Assembly: GCF_018129405.1 (NCBI RefSeq)
Contig: NZ_JAFCLP010000002.1
Location: 837,781 to 901,780, forward strand
Reading direction: 5' to 3'
Source: Bradyrhizobium iriomotense
Lineage (GTDB): Bacteria; Pseudomonadota; Alphaproteobacteria; Rhizobiales; Xanthobacteraceae
Length of the DNA: 64,000 nucleotides
Part shown: positions 1 through 8,739 of the stretch, in pieces
Layout: every line of letters begins with the position of its first letter
Numbering within the stretch: position 1 is the first letter of the stretch
The notes under the pieces: model-generated
The model's database searches: none
The model's input: only the letters and a program-made list of their open reading frames with translations
What the model was told of the DNA's origin: nothing
Position numbers and translations under genes: made by a program

Positions 1-17
1 AACTGACCTGATCTCGC

Positions 18-42
18 GGCGCGCCGCTGCCTGCGGCGCGCC
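18..42. repeat. GC-rich hairpin before the MOSC gene
   Basis: A perfect 10-bp inverted repeat (18-27 against 33-42) with a 5-nt loop. There is no T-run after it, so it could end transcription of an off-window upstream gene only weakly, or act as an mRNA-stabilising hairpin for the MOSC/reductase pair. Confidence 0.5.
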
Positions 43-66
43 ATCGCTTCTGACAAGGATTCTGTC

Positions 67-588
67 ATGCTCGATACCGTCGGCGCCGGCTCGGCGCAAA
101 AGGCAGCACAGCTGGGCTGGACCGGCGTGGTGCGCTTCCTCCATCTTGCTCCGCGTGCGTTCCTGCCCATGCGCGCAGCCGAGACGATCACCCTCGTCGC
201 CGGCAAGGGGATCGAGGGCGATCGCTACATGATCGGCAATGAGGAGGGTTTTTACTCGCACAAGCCGGAAGAGGGCCGGCAGGTCACCCTGTTCGAGCTC
301 GAGACGCTGGTCGCGCTCAAACGCGATGCCGGCATCGAGCTCGGTCCCGAAGAGCATCGGCGCAATGTCACGGTCGAAGGCGTGCCGCTCAACCATCTCG
401 TCGGCCGCCGCTTCTGGCTGGGCGAGACGCTGCTGGAGGCGACGCGGCTGTCGGTGCCGTGCCGGCATATCGAGGAGATCACCGGCAAGGCGATCTTCGA
501 TCCCCTGATCAATCGCTCCGGCCTCAACTGCAGGATCCTGCAGAGCGGCATCGTCAGGGTCGGCGACACCGTGCGGAACGCCGCATGA
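67..588 (+). CDS. MOSC domain-containing protein
   Basis: A 173-residue protein that is essentially one MOSC (molybdenum cofactor sulfurase C-terminal) domain. The family pattern is visible: a GIEGDRY segment near residue 58, an RxVTLFE stretch near 80, and a C-terminal part with one Cys (PCRHIEE) before a GLNCRI segment. MOSC proteins such as YcbX and YiiM bind molybdenum cofactor and reduce N-hydroxylated compounds, drawing electrons from a separate reductase. The stop overlaps the start of the next gene, a 2Fe-2S flavin reductase, in an ATGA, so the two are probably made together as one reductase system. The exact substrate cannot be read from sequence. Confidence 0.85.
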   Translation: MLDTVGAGSAQKAAQLGWTGVVRFLHLAPRAFLPMRAAETITLVAGKGIEGDRYMIGNEEGFYSHKPEEGRQVTLFELETLVALKRDAGIELGPEEHRRNVTVEGVPLNHLVGRRFWLGETLLEATRLSVPCRHIEEITGKAIFDPLINRSGLNCRILQSGIVRVGDTVRNAA

Positions 589-1541
589 GCGCGCGCCCGA
601 TCACGACGGTCAAGACGATCGTCACCGGTATCGAGGAGGCGGGGACAGGCGTAAAACTGTTCACGCTGGCCGATCCCGACCGATGGGAATTGCCGCCGTT
701 CAAGCCCGGCGCGCATATCGACCTGCATCTGCCGAACGGGCTCGTGCGCACTTACTCGCTGTGCAACGAGCCTGCGGACAACACGCGCTATGTCATCGCG
801 GTCAAGCGCGAGGCGGACGGGCGCGGTGGTTCGCGCGCGCTTCACGATGATCTCGGGGTCGGCGATGTCATCGGCGTTTCATTGCCGCGCGGCGGGCTGG
901 AGCCCGATGCGCGCATCGGGCGCTACGTGTTGGTGGCGGGCGGCATCGGCGTGACGCCGTTCCTGTCGGTGGCGCGGCATCTCCAACGCACCGCGCAGGC
1001 CGAATTCACGCTGCATCTGGTCGTGCGCGAGGAGGTGCCGCTCGCCGCGCATCTCGGCTCACTGATCGAGGCAGGGACCGTCGTCGTGCATCGGACGTCG
1101 CGAGAGGGACGTCCAGATCTCGCGGTGTTGCTCGGCGATCCCGGTCCGGAGACGCTGGTGGCTTGCTGCGGGCCGGAAGGCATGACCGACGATTTCGAGC
1201 GCCTGACCACAGCCTGGCCAACGGCCAACGTTCACATCGAGCGCTTTGTCGCGCCGCCACCGATCATCGATCCCGACGCCAAACCATTCACATTGTCGCT
1301 GGCGCGCTCGGGTACCGAGATCCAGGTGCGCGCCGGCCAGACCATGCTGGCCGCGTTGCAGGAGGGCGGCATCGACATCGCGACCTCCTGCTGCGGCGGC
1401 ATCTGCGGGGCCTGCAACGTCGGATGGATCGAGGGCAGGCCGGTCCACCGCGACCGCATCCTGTCGCCCTATGAGCGGGAGCGCTATCTCATGGTTTGCG
1501 TCGCCGGATCGGACGCGGAGCGGCTGGTACTGGACCTCTGA
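585..1541 (+). CDS. PDR/VanB-type ferredoxin-NAD(P)H oxidoreductase
   Basis: A 318-residue protein of the phthalate dioxygenase reductase/VanB family. It has an N-terminal flavin-binding barrel (RTYSLCNEP near residue 46), an NAD-binding half with a GGIGVTPFLS motif near residue 118, and a C-terminal plant-type 2Fe-2S domain with the Cys cluster CCGGICGAC and a final Cys in MVCVAG. I chose the ATG at 585, which overlaps the MOSC stop, over an upstream in-frame start that would lie inside the MOSC gene. The coupling suggests it feeds electrons from NAD(P)H to the MOSC protein; a role with a separate oxygenase cannot be excluded. Confidence 0.88.
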   Translation: MSARPITTVKTIVTGIEEAGTGVKLFTLADPDRWELPPFKPGAHIDLHLPNGLVRTYSLCNEPADNTRYVIAVKREADGRGGSRALHDDLGVGDVIGVSLPRGGLEPDARIGRYVLVAGGIGVTPFLSVARHLQRTAQAEFTLHLVVREEVPLAAHLGSLIEAGTVVVHRTSREGRPDLAVLLGDPGPETLVACCGPEGMTDDFERLTTAWPTANVHIERFVAPPPIIDPDAKPFTLSLARSGTEIQVRAGQTMLAALQEGGIDIATSCCGGICGACNVGWIEGRPVHRDRILSPYERERYLMVCVAGSDAERLVLDL

Positions 1542-1542
1542 G

Positions 1543-1752
1543 CTACCAGTGCACGCTCTGGCTCGGTACGATGATCGCAGTCGTGCTCGGCGGCGTGGCG
1601 AGGCTCGTGGCTAGGTACCAGCCTGAGCCGGCCGCGAGCACCAGCAGTGCGATGATGGCGAGCAGGTCGAGGGTTCTGGGGTCGTGATGCGCCCTGGGAC
1701 CGAGGCTTGATCCAGACCTGAAGTGAAAATGAGGGCTGATTTTCCAGCGCAT
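1543..1752 (-). CDS. small single-pass membrane protein, unknown function
   Basis: A 69-residue protein with a basic N-terminus and one clear membrane segment (LLAIIALLVLAAGSGWYLATSL). The ATG at 1752 was chosen because a GGAGGAAA ribosome site sits a few bases upstream; an earlier in-frame start would bury that site. It converges on the reductase gene. No recognised domain. Confidence 0.6.
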   Translation of the reverse strand: MRWKISPHFHFRSGSSLGPRAHHDPRTLDLLAIIALLVLAAGSGWYLATSLATPPSTTAIIVPSQSVHW

Positions 1753-1906
1753 TGTTGTTTCCTCCCGCGGGAGTATCACAACAACGCGAAGCGAAAGTTC
1801 CGGTTCCGCTCAGGGCAGCATTGTCCAAAGCATGATCAGGAAAAATGCGAAGCGGTTTTCCGGAAAGATCATGCGTTGCAACAACCTGAAGTGCGATGAT
1901 CGCGCT

Positions 1907-2245
1907 TCAGGACGCGTTGACGCCGCGCCAGCGGGCATACCGCCAGGGCAGATACCAGCGCGCGTTTGGGGGGGCGGCGAGCGGCACATTGTCGATGCCC
2001 GACGTGCCGAAGGGATTGCAGCGGAGCAGGCGCGCGAGGGTCATCCAGCCGCCGGCCCAGAGCCCGAAGCGCTCGATCGCCTCATCGCCATAGACGGAGC
2101 AGGTCGGCAGGTGCCGGCAATTGTATCCGACCAGCGGCGAGAGCGTATGGCGATAGAGCCAGATCAGCGCACGACCAAATCTTCGCGGAAGGCGAAGGAC
2201 GCCCTCGACGGGAGTGGAACAATGATCGCAGGCTGAATGCTTCAT
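1907..2245 (-). CDS. yidD: membrane protein insertion efficiency factor YidD
   Basis: A 112-residue member of the YidD family, which assists YidC in inserting membrane proteins at the inner face of the cytoplasmic membrane. The family core is plain: RALIWLYRHTLSPLVG followed by the Cys-containing C-x-LPTCSVYGDEAI segment and the CNPFG block. The protein has an N-terminal extension with CDHC and a short basic C-terminus. In many bacteria yidD sits by rnpA and yidC; here it stands apart, as is common in rhizobia. Confidence 0.93.
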   Translation of the reverse strand: MKHSACDHCSTPVEGVLRLPRRFGRALIWLYRHTLSPLVGYNCRHLPTCSVYGDEAIERFGLWAGGWMTLARLLRCNPFGTSGIDNVPLAAPPNARWYLPWRYARWRGVNAS

Positions 2246-2494
2246 GTGCGCTTTGCTGCGACGTTAGGCGAAGTGTTGCTCGGTTCCGGCGCAGGGAACT
2301 GTAAGGTGTTGTTTGCGCGCCATATTTTGCCTGCTTTCTGGGAGCAGTGCAGCAAGTATCTGTGGACGAACTGTATTCACCCGGATACCATTTTTATGAC
2401 GCCCGTGTGTAGAAAACATACGCCTGTATGATGGACTCAGAGGGCGCCACTGGGGATTGTTTGGCGACCTTGGGGCTTTGGGGAAGGAACCAGA

Positions 2495-3394
2495 TTGAAA
2501 CTTCTGAACTCCCTTGATCTTCGCGGCTGGTTGCTGGTGGGAACCGCCGTCTGTGGAGTCGCGCTGGCCGGCGCCGTCGCGACATTCGGGTCGTCGGCCC
2601 GCGCGGGTAGCGCTCTCGAAGAGCGCAAGCTGCCGATGAAGTTCAGCTGGGTCGCTTGCGAGCCGAACTGCCGCGGCTGGGTCAGCGCGGTCGGCATCAT
2701 CACCGCCGACACGCCCAAGGAGTTCGAAGAGTTTTCTCGCGGACGCCAGCTCGGCGGCGCCACCGTGGTGCTCGATTCCAGCGGTGGTTCCGTCAACGAC
2801 GCGATCACGCTCGGCCGGCGCTTCCGCAATCTCGGACTTTTGACGACGGTCGGCATCAGCCTTCAGAACCGCGGCGGGCAATCGGCCCGTCCGGCGGTCG
2901 CGCCTGAGGCCTATTGCGAATCCATGTGCGTGTTCCTGCTGCTGGCCGGCAAGAAGCGCTACGTGCCGGAAGCGGCCCATGTCCGCGTCCACCAAATCTG
3001 GATGGGCGACCGCGCCGACGATGCCAAGGCGGCAAGCTACAGCGCACAGGACCTGATGATCGTGGAACGCGACATCGGCCGCCTCGCCAAATACACCTTC
3101 GACATGGGCGGCGCCGGCGACCTGCTGTCGCTCGCGCTCAGCGTGCCGCCCTGGGAAGATCTGCATGAGCTCGATGCAGGCGAGCTGAAGCTCACCAATC
3201 TCGTGACGACGGATCTCGTCGCCGACGTGCTGCCGCATGTGGACGTCACGGCGCCGGCCATGGCGGAACTCGCGCCGAAGACGCAGGCAAGGTTCGGTGC
3301 GGAACCTGAGCAGCCGGCCAAGTCGACCAAGACGGCGGAAGCCCTGGTGCCCACGAGCAGCGTGGCAGCGCCGGCTCCGGCGGCGCAGAAGTAA
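2495..3394 (+). CDS. secreted ClpP/crotonase-like fold protein
   Basis: A 299-residue protein with an N-terminal signal or anchor (hydrophobic residues about 12-35). The central part resembles the ClpP-like periplasmic proteins of the COG3904 group: a VLDSSGGSVNDAI strand-turn near residue 91, then a CESMCVFLLLAGKKR segment near 142, where the Ser between the Cys residues would be the nucleophile, then a RVHQ stretch. The tail (about 245-299) is Ala/Pro/Lys-rich and probably disordered. Likely periplasmic, possibly a protease or an inactive relative. No operon partner: the next gene is convergent. Confidence 0.65.
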   Translation: MKLLNSLDLRGWLLVGTAVCGVALAGAVATFGSSARAGSALEERKLPMKFSWVACEPNCRGWVSAVGIITADTPKEFEEFSRGRQLGGATVVLDSSGGSVNDAITLGRRFRNLGLLTTVGISLQNRGGQSARPAVAPEAYCESMCVFLLLAGKKRYVPEAAHVRVHQIWMGDRADDAKAASYSAQDLMIVERDIGRLAKYTFDMGGAGDLLSLALSVPPWEDLHELDAGELKLTNLVTTDLVADVLPHVDVTAPAMAELAPKTQARFGAEPEQPAKSTKTAEALVPTSSVAAPAPAAQK

Positions 3395-3411
3395 GCTCTT
3401 AAATCCTGGCA

Positions 3412-3511
3412 GTCATTCCGGGGCGCGCGCAGCGCGAACTATGGTGCGCAATTGCGCACCTGAGAATCTCAGGCTTCCGGGCTCGTCGCTTTGCGACGCC
3501 CCGGAAGGACG
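3412..3511. repeat. intergenic palindromic repeat
   Basis: Between two convergent genes lies a roughly 100-bp element whose ends (CATTCCGGGGCGC and GCGACGCCCCGGAAGGA) are imperfect inverted copies, with a further palindrome GTGCGCAATTGCGCAC inside. Similar CATTCCGG/CCGGAATG ends recur at 5369, suggesting a dispersed RIME/REP-like family. Confidence 0.6.
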
Positions 3512-3519
3512 GGGAGGGC

Positions 3520-3975
3520 TCAGCCCTGCGCCGCGGCGGGCTGCTTGGCCTTGGCCTCGATCTGACCGATCGCGTCGACCACCGCATCGAAGGTCAGCAG
3601 CGTCGAGGCGTGCCGCGCCTTGTAGTCACGGACCGGCTCGAGGAACTTGATCTCTTCCCATTTGCCTTGAGGAGGCGTGCCGTTCTCCTTGAGCATCTTG
3701 CGAACGGTTTCGCGTAACTCACGGAGTTCGCTTGCAGTCGAGCCGACCACGTGACTTGCCATGATGGATGAAGAGGCCTGTCCAAGCGCGCAGGCCTTCA
3801 CGTCATGGGCGAAGTCGGTGACGGTGTCGCCGCTCATCTTCAGATCGACCTTCACGGTCGAGCCGCACAATTTGGAGTGGGCGGTCGCGCTGGCATCGGG
3901 GTCCGACAGACGCCCGAGGCGCGGAATATTCCCGGCCAGCTCGATGATCCGCTTGTTATAAATGTCGTTCAGCAT
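3520..3975 (-). CDS. iron-sulfur cluster assembly scaffold (NifU N-terminal/IscU-like)
   Basis: A 151-residue protein matching the IscU/SufU/NifU-N scaffold fold, in which three Cys residues hold a nascent Fe-S cluster. The Cys-containing KLCGSTVKV and VKACALGQASSSIMA segments match the first two ligand regions. The C-terminal stretch (REL-RKML to the end) is less conserved, and I see no third family Cys, so it may be a non-canonical scaffold. I chose the ATG at 3975 (MLNDIYNKRI), the usual family start, over an upstream in-frame start. It is divergent from folE. Confidence 0.8.
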   Translation of the reverse strand: MLNDIYNKRIIELAGNIPRLGRLSDPDASATAHSKLCGSTVKVDLKMSGDTVTDFAHDVKACALGQASSSIMASHVVGSTASELRELRETVRKMLKENGTPPQGKWEEIKFLEPVRDYKARHASTLLTFDAVVDAIGQIEAKAKQPAAAQG

Positions 3976-4218
3976 GTGATGGAGTCCAGCACTTCCGGGC
4001 GGGGATCGGCCTTGGCGGGCGCCGTCCACGGTCCTATATAGGGGCGGAACTGGTGGAAAAACAGTCCAGCGGTGCGGCGGCGGCGATCCAGATCTGCGCC
4101 GCCGTCGTTATGACCTCGGGACCTTTTCGCCGAAACTATTCTGTTCAGGCGTCCGGCGGCTTGTCCGCCCCGTCTGCCGGTGACACTCCGGCCGTTAAGG
4201 CCGTCGAACGGAGTCGAT

Positions 4219-4911
4219 ATGGACGCTGCAATCAAATCCATCCGCCCCAACAAGCCCTCCGACCGGCAGCCTGAGAGCCGCCCGGCCGAGCTTGACCCTG
4301 CCGAATTCCTCGCGGTCGCCGTCCGCGCCGACCAGCCGCGCCCCGCGCGCGCCGAGGCGGAAGCGGCGGTGAAGACACTGCTCGCCTATATCGGCGAGAA
4401 CCCCCAGCGCGAGGGCCTGCTCGACACGCCGCGCCGTGTGGTCGAGGCCTTCGACGAGCTCTATCAGGGCTACCACCAGTGCCCGGCCGAGGTGCTCGAC
4501 CGCACCTTCGGCGAGACCGCGGGCTATGACGACTTCGTGCTGGTGCGCGACATCGAGTTCACCTCGCAGTGCGAGCATCACATGATGCCGTTCTACGGCA
4601 AGGCGCATATCGCCTACACCCCGGTGGAACGCGTCGTCGGCCTGTCCAAGCTCGCCCGCCTGACCGACATCTTCGCCCGGAGGCTTCAGACCCAGGAACA
4701 TCTGACGGCGCAGATCGCAGCGGCCATCGACGAGATCCTGAAACCCCGCGGCGTGGCCGTGTTGATCGAGGCCGAGCATACCTGCATGTCGGTGCGCGGC
4801 GTCGCCAAGCATGGCGCCTCCACCTTCACCAGCCGCTTCACCGGCATGTTCCGTGACAATCCGGCGGAACAGGCCCGTTTCCTGTCCCTGGTGCGAGGCC
4901 TGCAGCGCTGA
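4219..4911 (+). CDS. folE: GTP cyclohydrolase I
   Basis: A 230-residue GTP cyclohydrolase I, which opens the GTP ring to 7,8-dihydroneopterin triphosphate, the first step of folate synthesis. The zinc and catalytic motifs are present: [12 protein letters not shown] near residue 113 and EHTCMSVRG near 184, with Cys, His and Cys ligands. The first 45 residues are a variable extension. The start at 4219 gives the normal length; upstream in-frame codons are unlikely. hisI follows after 27 bp on the same strand, so the two may share a transcript. Confidence 0.96.
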   Translation: MDAAIKSIRPNKPSDRQPESRPAELDPAEFLAVAVRADQPRPARAEAEAAVKTLLAYIGENPQREGLLDTPRRVVEAFDELYQGYHQCPAEVLDRTFGETAGYDDFVLVRDIEFTSQCEHHMMPFYGKAHIAYTPVERVVGLSKLARLTDIFARRLQTQEHLTAQIAAAIDEILKPRGVAVLIEAEHTCMSVRGVAKHGASTFTSRFTGMFRDNPAEQARFLSLVRGLQR

Positions 4912-4938
4912 CCTCGCAAATAAACTCGCGAGGGTCGT

Positions 4939-5361
4939 GTGTCCGCTCACTCCCATGAGATCGAGGAAGGCCTCGTCTTCCTGCCCAAGTTTGACGCGAA
5001 CGGCCTCGTGACAGTCGTCGCCACCGACGTCGCTACCGGCGACGTGCTCATGGTCGCGCACATGAACGACGAGGCGCTGCGCAAGACCATCGCGACCGGC
5101 GAAGCCTGGTACTTCAGCCGCTCGCGCAATGCCTTGTGGCGAAAAGGTGAGACCTCAGGTCAGACCCAGCGCGTGGTCGAGATGCGCACCGATTGCGACC
5201 AGGACGCGGTCTGGATCCGTGTCGAGCAGATCGGCGCGGCCTGCCACACCGGCCGCCGGTCGTGCTTCTACCGCAAGGTCGAAGCGGAGGGCGGGGGAGC
5301 GAAGCTGGTCTTCACCGACGCCGAGCGGCTGTTCGATCCGAGCACGGTCTACAAGAAGTAG
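4939..5361 (+). CDS. hisI: phosphoribosyl-AMP cyclohydrolase
   Basis: A 140-residue HisI, which hydrolyses phosphoribosyl-AMP in the third step of histidine synthesis. Seen motifs: [25 protein letters not shown], the metal-binding DCDQDAVWI and the zinc Cys set in [13 protein letters not shown]. It starts with GTG at 4939. This is the stand-alone form without a fused HisE domain, as usual in alphaproteobacteria. Adjacent to folE, which also opens a purine ring. Confidence 0.95.
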   Translation: MSAHSHEIEEGLVFLPKFDANGLVTVVATDVATGDVLMVAHMNDEALRKTIATGEAWYFSRSRNALWRKGETSGQTQRVVEMRTDCDQDAVWIRVEQIGAACHTGRRSCFYRKVEAEGGGAKLVFTDAERLFDPSTVYKK

Positions 5362-5368
5362 CTCTCGG

Positions 5369-5407
5369 TCATTCCGGGCTCGCTCCTGCGGTGCGCCCCG
5401 GAATGAC
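5369..5407. repeat. palindromic repeat after hisI
   Basis: An imperfect palindrome with ends TCATTCCGGG and CCCCGGAATGA directly after hisI. The ends match the element at 3412, so it is likely a short member of the same dispersed family, and could double as a transcription end. Confidence 0.55.
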
Positions 5408-5524
5408 TCGGGGCGGCGGAGAGAGCCGAATTAACTCCGCATTAACCATACCTGTCCCACGGTGAGACGACAGGGCGCCGAATTGCCGGCGTCGCTCAAC
5501 GCCGCGCGGGGCGGGCACTCCATC

Positions 5525-6544
5525 ATGTCGGTCGACAATTCCAGTGCCTCACAGACGGCGGTTCTCGATCCGTCGCGGGCGCGCGTCGCCGGTGCGATCA
5601 AGCAGGCCTCGAACATCTCCGGCGTCAGCTTCCAGTACATGCTGACCACCGCCAAGATGGAATCGGATTTCGATCCGACGGCAGGGGCCACCACGTCGTC
5701 CGCACACGGGCTCTACCAGTTCATCGACCAGACCTGGCTCGGCACCGTGAAAGAGGCGGGGAGCCAGCTCGGCTACGGCAACTATGCCGACGCCATCACC
5801 AGGACCTCGTCGGGCACCTATGCCGTTGACGACCCCGTCATGAAGCGGTCGATCATGAGGCTGCGCGACGATCCGGAGGCCGCATCCAGCATGGCCGCGG
5901 CGCTGACGCAGTCGAACAGCTTCAAGCTCACTGGCCTGCTCGGCCGCAGGCCCAGCGACAGCGAGCTCTATATGGCGCATTTCATGGGCGTCGGCGGGGC
6001 AGCAAAACTCATCGCCAATGCCGAGGACAATCCGCAGGCCGTCGGCGCGCGGCTGTTCCCCAACGCGGCCGCTGCCAACCGCTCGATCTTCTACGCCAGG
6101 GACGGCCGCGCCCGCAGCGTCTCCGAGGTCTATTCCGTGCTGGATTCCCGCTATGCCAGCGCGGCGAATTCGAAGGTCACGCGCAGCGCGATGGCGATGT
6201 ATGGCGGCACGCCCTCGACCACTGAGGTCGCCAGCGCCAACGGCGTGCAGCCCGCAGTGCCCGTCATCGACAACGCCGCCTATCTCCAGACCTTCCCGAA
6301 TACACGCGCGGTGACGCCTGTCGGCGCGACCTCGTCAACGACGGTCGCCGACAATGCGCCGTCGACGCCGGTGTTTCGCTCGATCTATCAGCCCGGCGAT
6401 GCCACGCAGCCGGTCTCGGCGACGGTGCAGAAATTGTGGGGCAACAACGCCTCGCTCACCTCGGTCGCCTCAGTAACGCCGGACGTGCGGCCGCCGCAGC
6501 CGCTCGATCTCTTCAGCGATCGCAACGGCACGTTCTCGAGCTAA
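5525..6544 (+). CDS. lytic transglycosylase domain protein
   Basis: A 339-residue protein whose first half resembles the SLT lysozyme-like fold that cleaves peptidoglycan. A probable catalytic Glu lies in TAKMESDFDP near residue 45, followed by the family GLYQFIDQTWL segment near 62. The C-terminal third is Ser/Thr/Ala/Pro-rich and probably unstructured. I see no signal peptide from the ATG at 5525; a GTG 63 bp upstream gives no better one. Such proteins often act in flagellar or envelope assembly. Placed alone between repeats. Confidence 0.75.
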   Translation: MSVDNSSASQTAVLDPSRARVAGAIKQASNISGVSFQYMLTTAKMESDFDPTAGATTSSAHGLYQFIDQTWLGTVKEAGSQLGYGNYADAITRTSSGTYAVDDPVMKRSIMRLRDDPEAASSMAAALTQSNSFKLTGLLGRRPSDSELYMAHFMGVGGAAKLIANAEDNPQAVGARLFPNAAAANRSIFYARDGRARSVSEVYSVLDSRYASAANSKVTRSAMAMYGGTPSTTEVASANGVQPAVPVIDNAAYLQTFPNTRAVTPVGATSSTTVADNAPSTPVFRSIYQPGDATQPVSATVQKLWGNNASLTSVASVTPDVRPPQPLDLFSDRNGTFSS

Positions 6545-6555
6545 CCTCGCTCGCG

Positions 6556-6680
6556 TGTCCCGGACGCGCCGCAGCGCAGAGCCGGGACCCACGCAACAAG
6601 CACCGCTCTCTGAATTATGGGCCCCGGCTCAGCAGCGCATCGCCAAAGAGGCGCTGCGCTGCGTCCGGGGCACGCAGCTA
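6556..6680. repeat. intergenic inverted repeat element
   Basis: The element begins TGTCCCGGACGCGCCGCAGCGC and closes with an inverted near-copy ending GCGCTGCGTCCGGGGCACG. It has the same general build as the other intergenic repeats in this flank. Confidence 0.5.
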
Positions 6681-6818
6681 GGGCGTCTCGGTTCCCTTAA
6701 CAAAACGTCAATAAAACCAGCCAGTTATGGTGAACGCTTTGTTAAGCGTCGTGGTTTATTTTGTGTTGCAGGTGACGAGCCGTCACCGTTTTCGTTTGTT
6801 GTGTAAGCCGGAAGCAGC

Positions 6819-7994
6819 ATGATTGTTCGGCAGTTTATCAATTGGATCAGAACGGCGCCTGCCGGCGAGCGGGCCGAGGCAACGCGGGCATTGGCCCGGG
6901 CCTGGCTGATCTCAGACCTTTCCACGGACGACCGCGTCGCCGCCGAAGGCGCGCTTCTGATGCTGCTCGACGATCCCTCGCCGCTGGTGCGGCAGGCGAT
7001 GGCCGAGGCCTTTGCGCGCAGCCTTGATGCCCCGGCGGCGATCGTGCGGGCGCTGTCGGCGGACCAGCCGACCGTCGCGCTGCCCGTGCTCGAACATTCT
7101 CCGCTGCTGATCGATGCCGATCTCGTCGACATCGTCGCGACCGGCAATGACGAGGTGCAGTGCGCGGTCGCCCGCCGCATCGCGCTGCCGGTCTCGGTCT
7201 GCGCCGCCATTGCCGAGGTCGGCTGTGCGGCCGCAGCGCTGGAGCTGATCGAAAATCCGCACGCCGAGCTCGCGCCGTTCTCGTGGAATCGCATCGTCGA
7301 GCGTCACGGCCATCTTGCCGCGATCCGCGAAGCGATGCTGGTGCTCGACGATCTGCCGGCCGCAACGCGCGCGGCGCTGGTAGCAAAGCTCTCGGAGACG
7401 CTGGCGCAGTTCGTCGTGGCGCGGAACTGGCTGAGCGCCGATCGTGCCGAGCGCATGACGGTCGAGGCGCGCGATCGCTCCACCATGAACATCGCGGCGC
7501 GCTCGCGCGGTGAGGATATGCAGGGTCTGGTGCATCACCTCCGCGTCACCGGCCAGCTGACCGCAGGTCTCATTCTGCGCGCGCTACTGTCCAGCAATCT
7601 CGACCTGTTCGACGCGGCCCTGGCCGAGCTCGCCGATGTGCCGCTGGCGCGCGTCACCGCGCTGCTGCACGATCGCGGCGGCAACAGCCTGCACGCACTG
7701 CTGCGCCGCGCCGGCCTTCCCGAGGCGACCTTTGCGGCGTTCCAGGTCGCGCTCGACGCCTGCCACGAGCAGGGCTTCGTCGACAGCGACGACGGCGCGG
7801 CGCGGCTGCGCCGTCGCATGGTCGAGCGCGTGCTGACCCATTGCGAGACCGACCGCGGCGCCACCGAGCCGCTGATGGTCCTGCTCCGCCGCTTCGCCAC
7901 GGAGTCGGCGCGCGAAGAGGCGCGGCTGTTCTGCGACGAGATCGTTGCGGATGACGCGATCGATCCGGTCTACGACGATCTGATCGCGGCCTGA
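6819..7994 (+). CDS. DUF2336 domain protein (HEAT-like helical repeats)
   Basis: A 391-residue, almost wholly helical protein of the DUF2336 family found in alphaproteobacteria. The N-terminal half has repeat-like segments such as DDPSPLVRQAMAEAFA and GNDEVQCAVARRIALP, typical of HEAT-style scaffolds. No catalytic motif is visible. The next genes downstream, on the opposite strand, are an Hpt protein and a receiver protein, so a signalling link is possible but not shown. Confidence 0.8.
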   Translation: MIVRQFINWIRTAPAGERAEATRALARAWLISDLSTDDRVAAEGALLMLLDDPSPLVRQAMAEAFARSLDAPAAIVRALSADQPTVALPVLEHSPLLIDADLVDIVATGNDEVQCAVARRIALPVSVCAAIAEVGCAAAALELIENPHAELAPFSWNRIVERHGHLAAIREAMLVLDDLPAATRAALVAKLSETLAQFVVARNWLSADRAERMTVEARDRSTMNIAARSRGEDMQGLVHHLRVTGQLTAGLILRALLSSNLDLFDAALAELADVPLARVTALLHDRGGNSLHALLRRAGLPEATFAAFQVALDACHEQGFVDSDDGAARLRRRMVERVLTHCETDRGATEPLMVLLRRFATESAREEARLFCDEIVADDAIDPVYDDLIAA

Positions 7995-8002
7995 ATCCCA
8001 TC

Positions 8003-8130
8003 TTGCGTCGCCCCGGCGAAGGCCGGGGCCCATACCGCGAGATCTCGCAATTGAAGCGAGGTGGTCGACGTACTTCGCGATAATATCCGCTGGTGGTTAT
8101 GGGTTCCGGCCTTCGCCGGAACGACAGCCA
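8003..8130. repeat. intergenic inverted repeat element
   Basis: Its ends, CGTCGCCCCGGCGAAGGCCGGGGCCCATA and the inverted TATGGGTTCCGGCCTTCGCCGGAACGAC, are near-complementary over about 25 bp and enclose about 65 bp. It separates two convergent genes. Confidence 0.6.
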
Positions 8131-8132
8131 GC

Positions 8133-8711
8133 TTACTCCGCCGGCACGATGCTGGGCGCGAGGATCGCCTCGAGATGCTCGGGGCGGTCGCGGTTGACCT
8201 GGGTGAGATAGTCGTCGGCGACCTTGCGCAGGCGCCGGCTCAGCTCGGCGGAAACGCTGATGCTGTCGAGCCTCGTGTTCTCGTGCACGATGGCCAGGAT
8301 GGCATTGATGTGATGCGTGAACAGCTCGGCCGGCACCTTCTCCAGATCGGGGGCGTGCTCGATGACGCGGCACAGGCTCTCGGCGATTCCTGCCGCTGCC
8401 GGGAAGCCGAACGTCGCGGCATCGCCCTTGATGTCGTGCGCGGCGCGAAACAGCTCGTCGCGCCGCTCCTTGGTGAAGCCGTCATTGCGGATGGCGACGT
8501 AGGCGGCCGACAGGCGGTTGACCTCGGTTGCCATCCAGTCCTTGAACTCACCGGAGAGACCTGCGAGCGCCTGCTCGGCGCGGCCGATCGGATCGTCCAG
8601 GTCCTTTCCTTCGACGCGGCGCAGAACCTTGCGCAGCGGATTGGGCTGCGTGATGATTTGATGCGTGGCGAAGGCTTTGACCTCGATGTCCTTTGCGCTG
8701 TTCTTCGCCAT
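8133..8711 (-). CDS. Hpt (histidine phosphotransfer) domain protein
   Basis: A 192-residue protein with one Hpt domain. The phosphorylatable His sits in FRAAHDIKGDAATFGFP near residue 90, matching the family HxxKG core. The N-terminal 40 residues and C-terminal helices are extra. It starts 28 bp after the stop of the receiver gene at 8740, and the pair is almost certainly one phosphorelay unit. The ATG at 8711 (MAKNSAKD) fits; longer frames run into the receiver gene. Confidence 0.85.
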   Translation of the reverse strand: MAKNSAKDIEVKAFATHQIITQPNPLRKVLRRVEGKDLDDPIGRAEQALAGLSGEFKDWMATEVNRLSAAYVAIRNDGFTKERRDELFRAAHDIKGDAATFGFPAAAGIAESLCRVIEHAPDLEKVPAELFTHHINAILAIVHENTRLDSISVSAELSRRLRKVADDYLTQVNRDRPEHLEAILAPSIVPAE

Positions 8712-8739
8712 GATGCCTGCCTCGTCTGAAGACGTTGCG

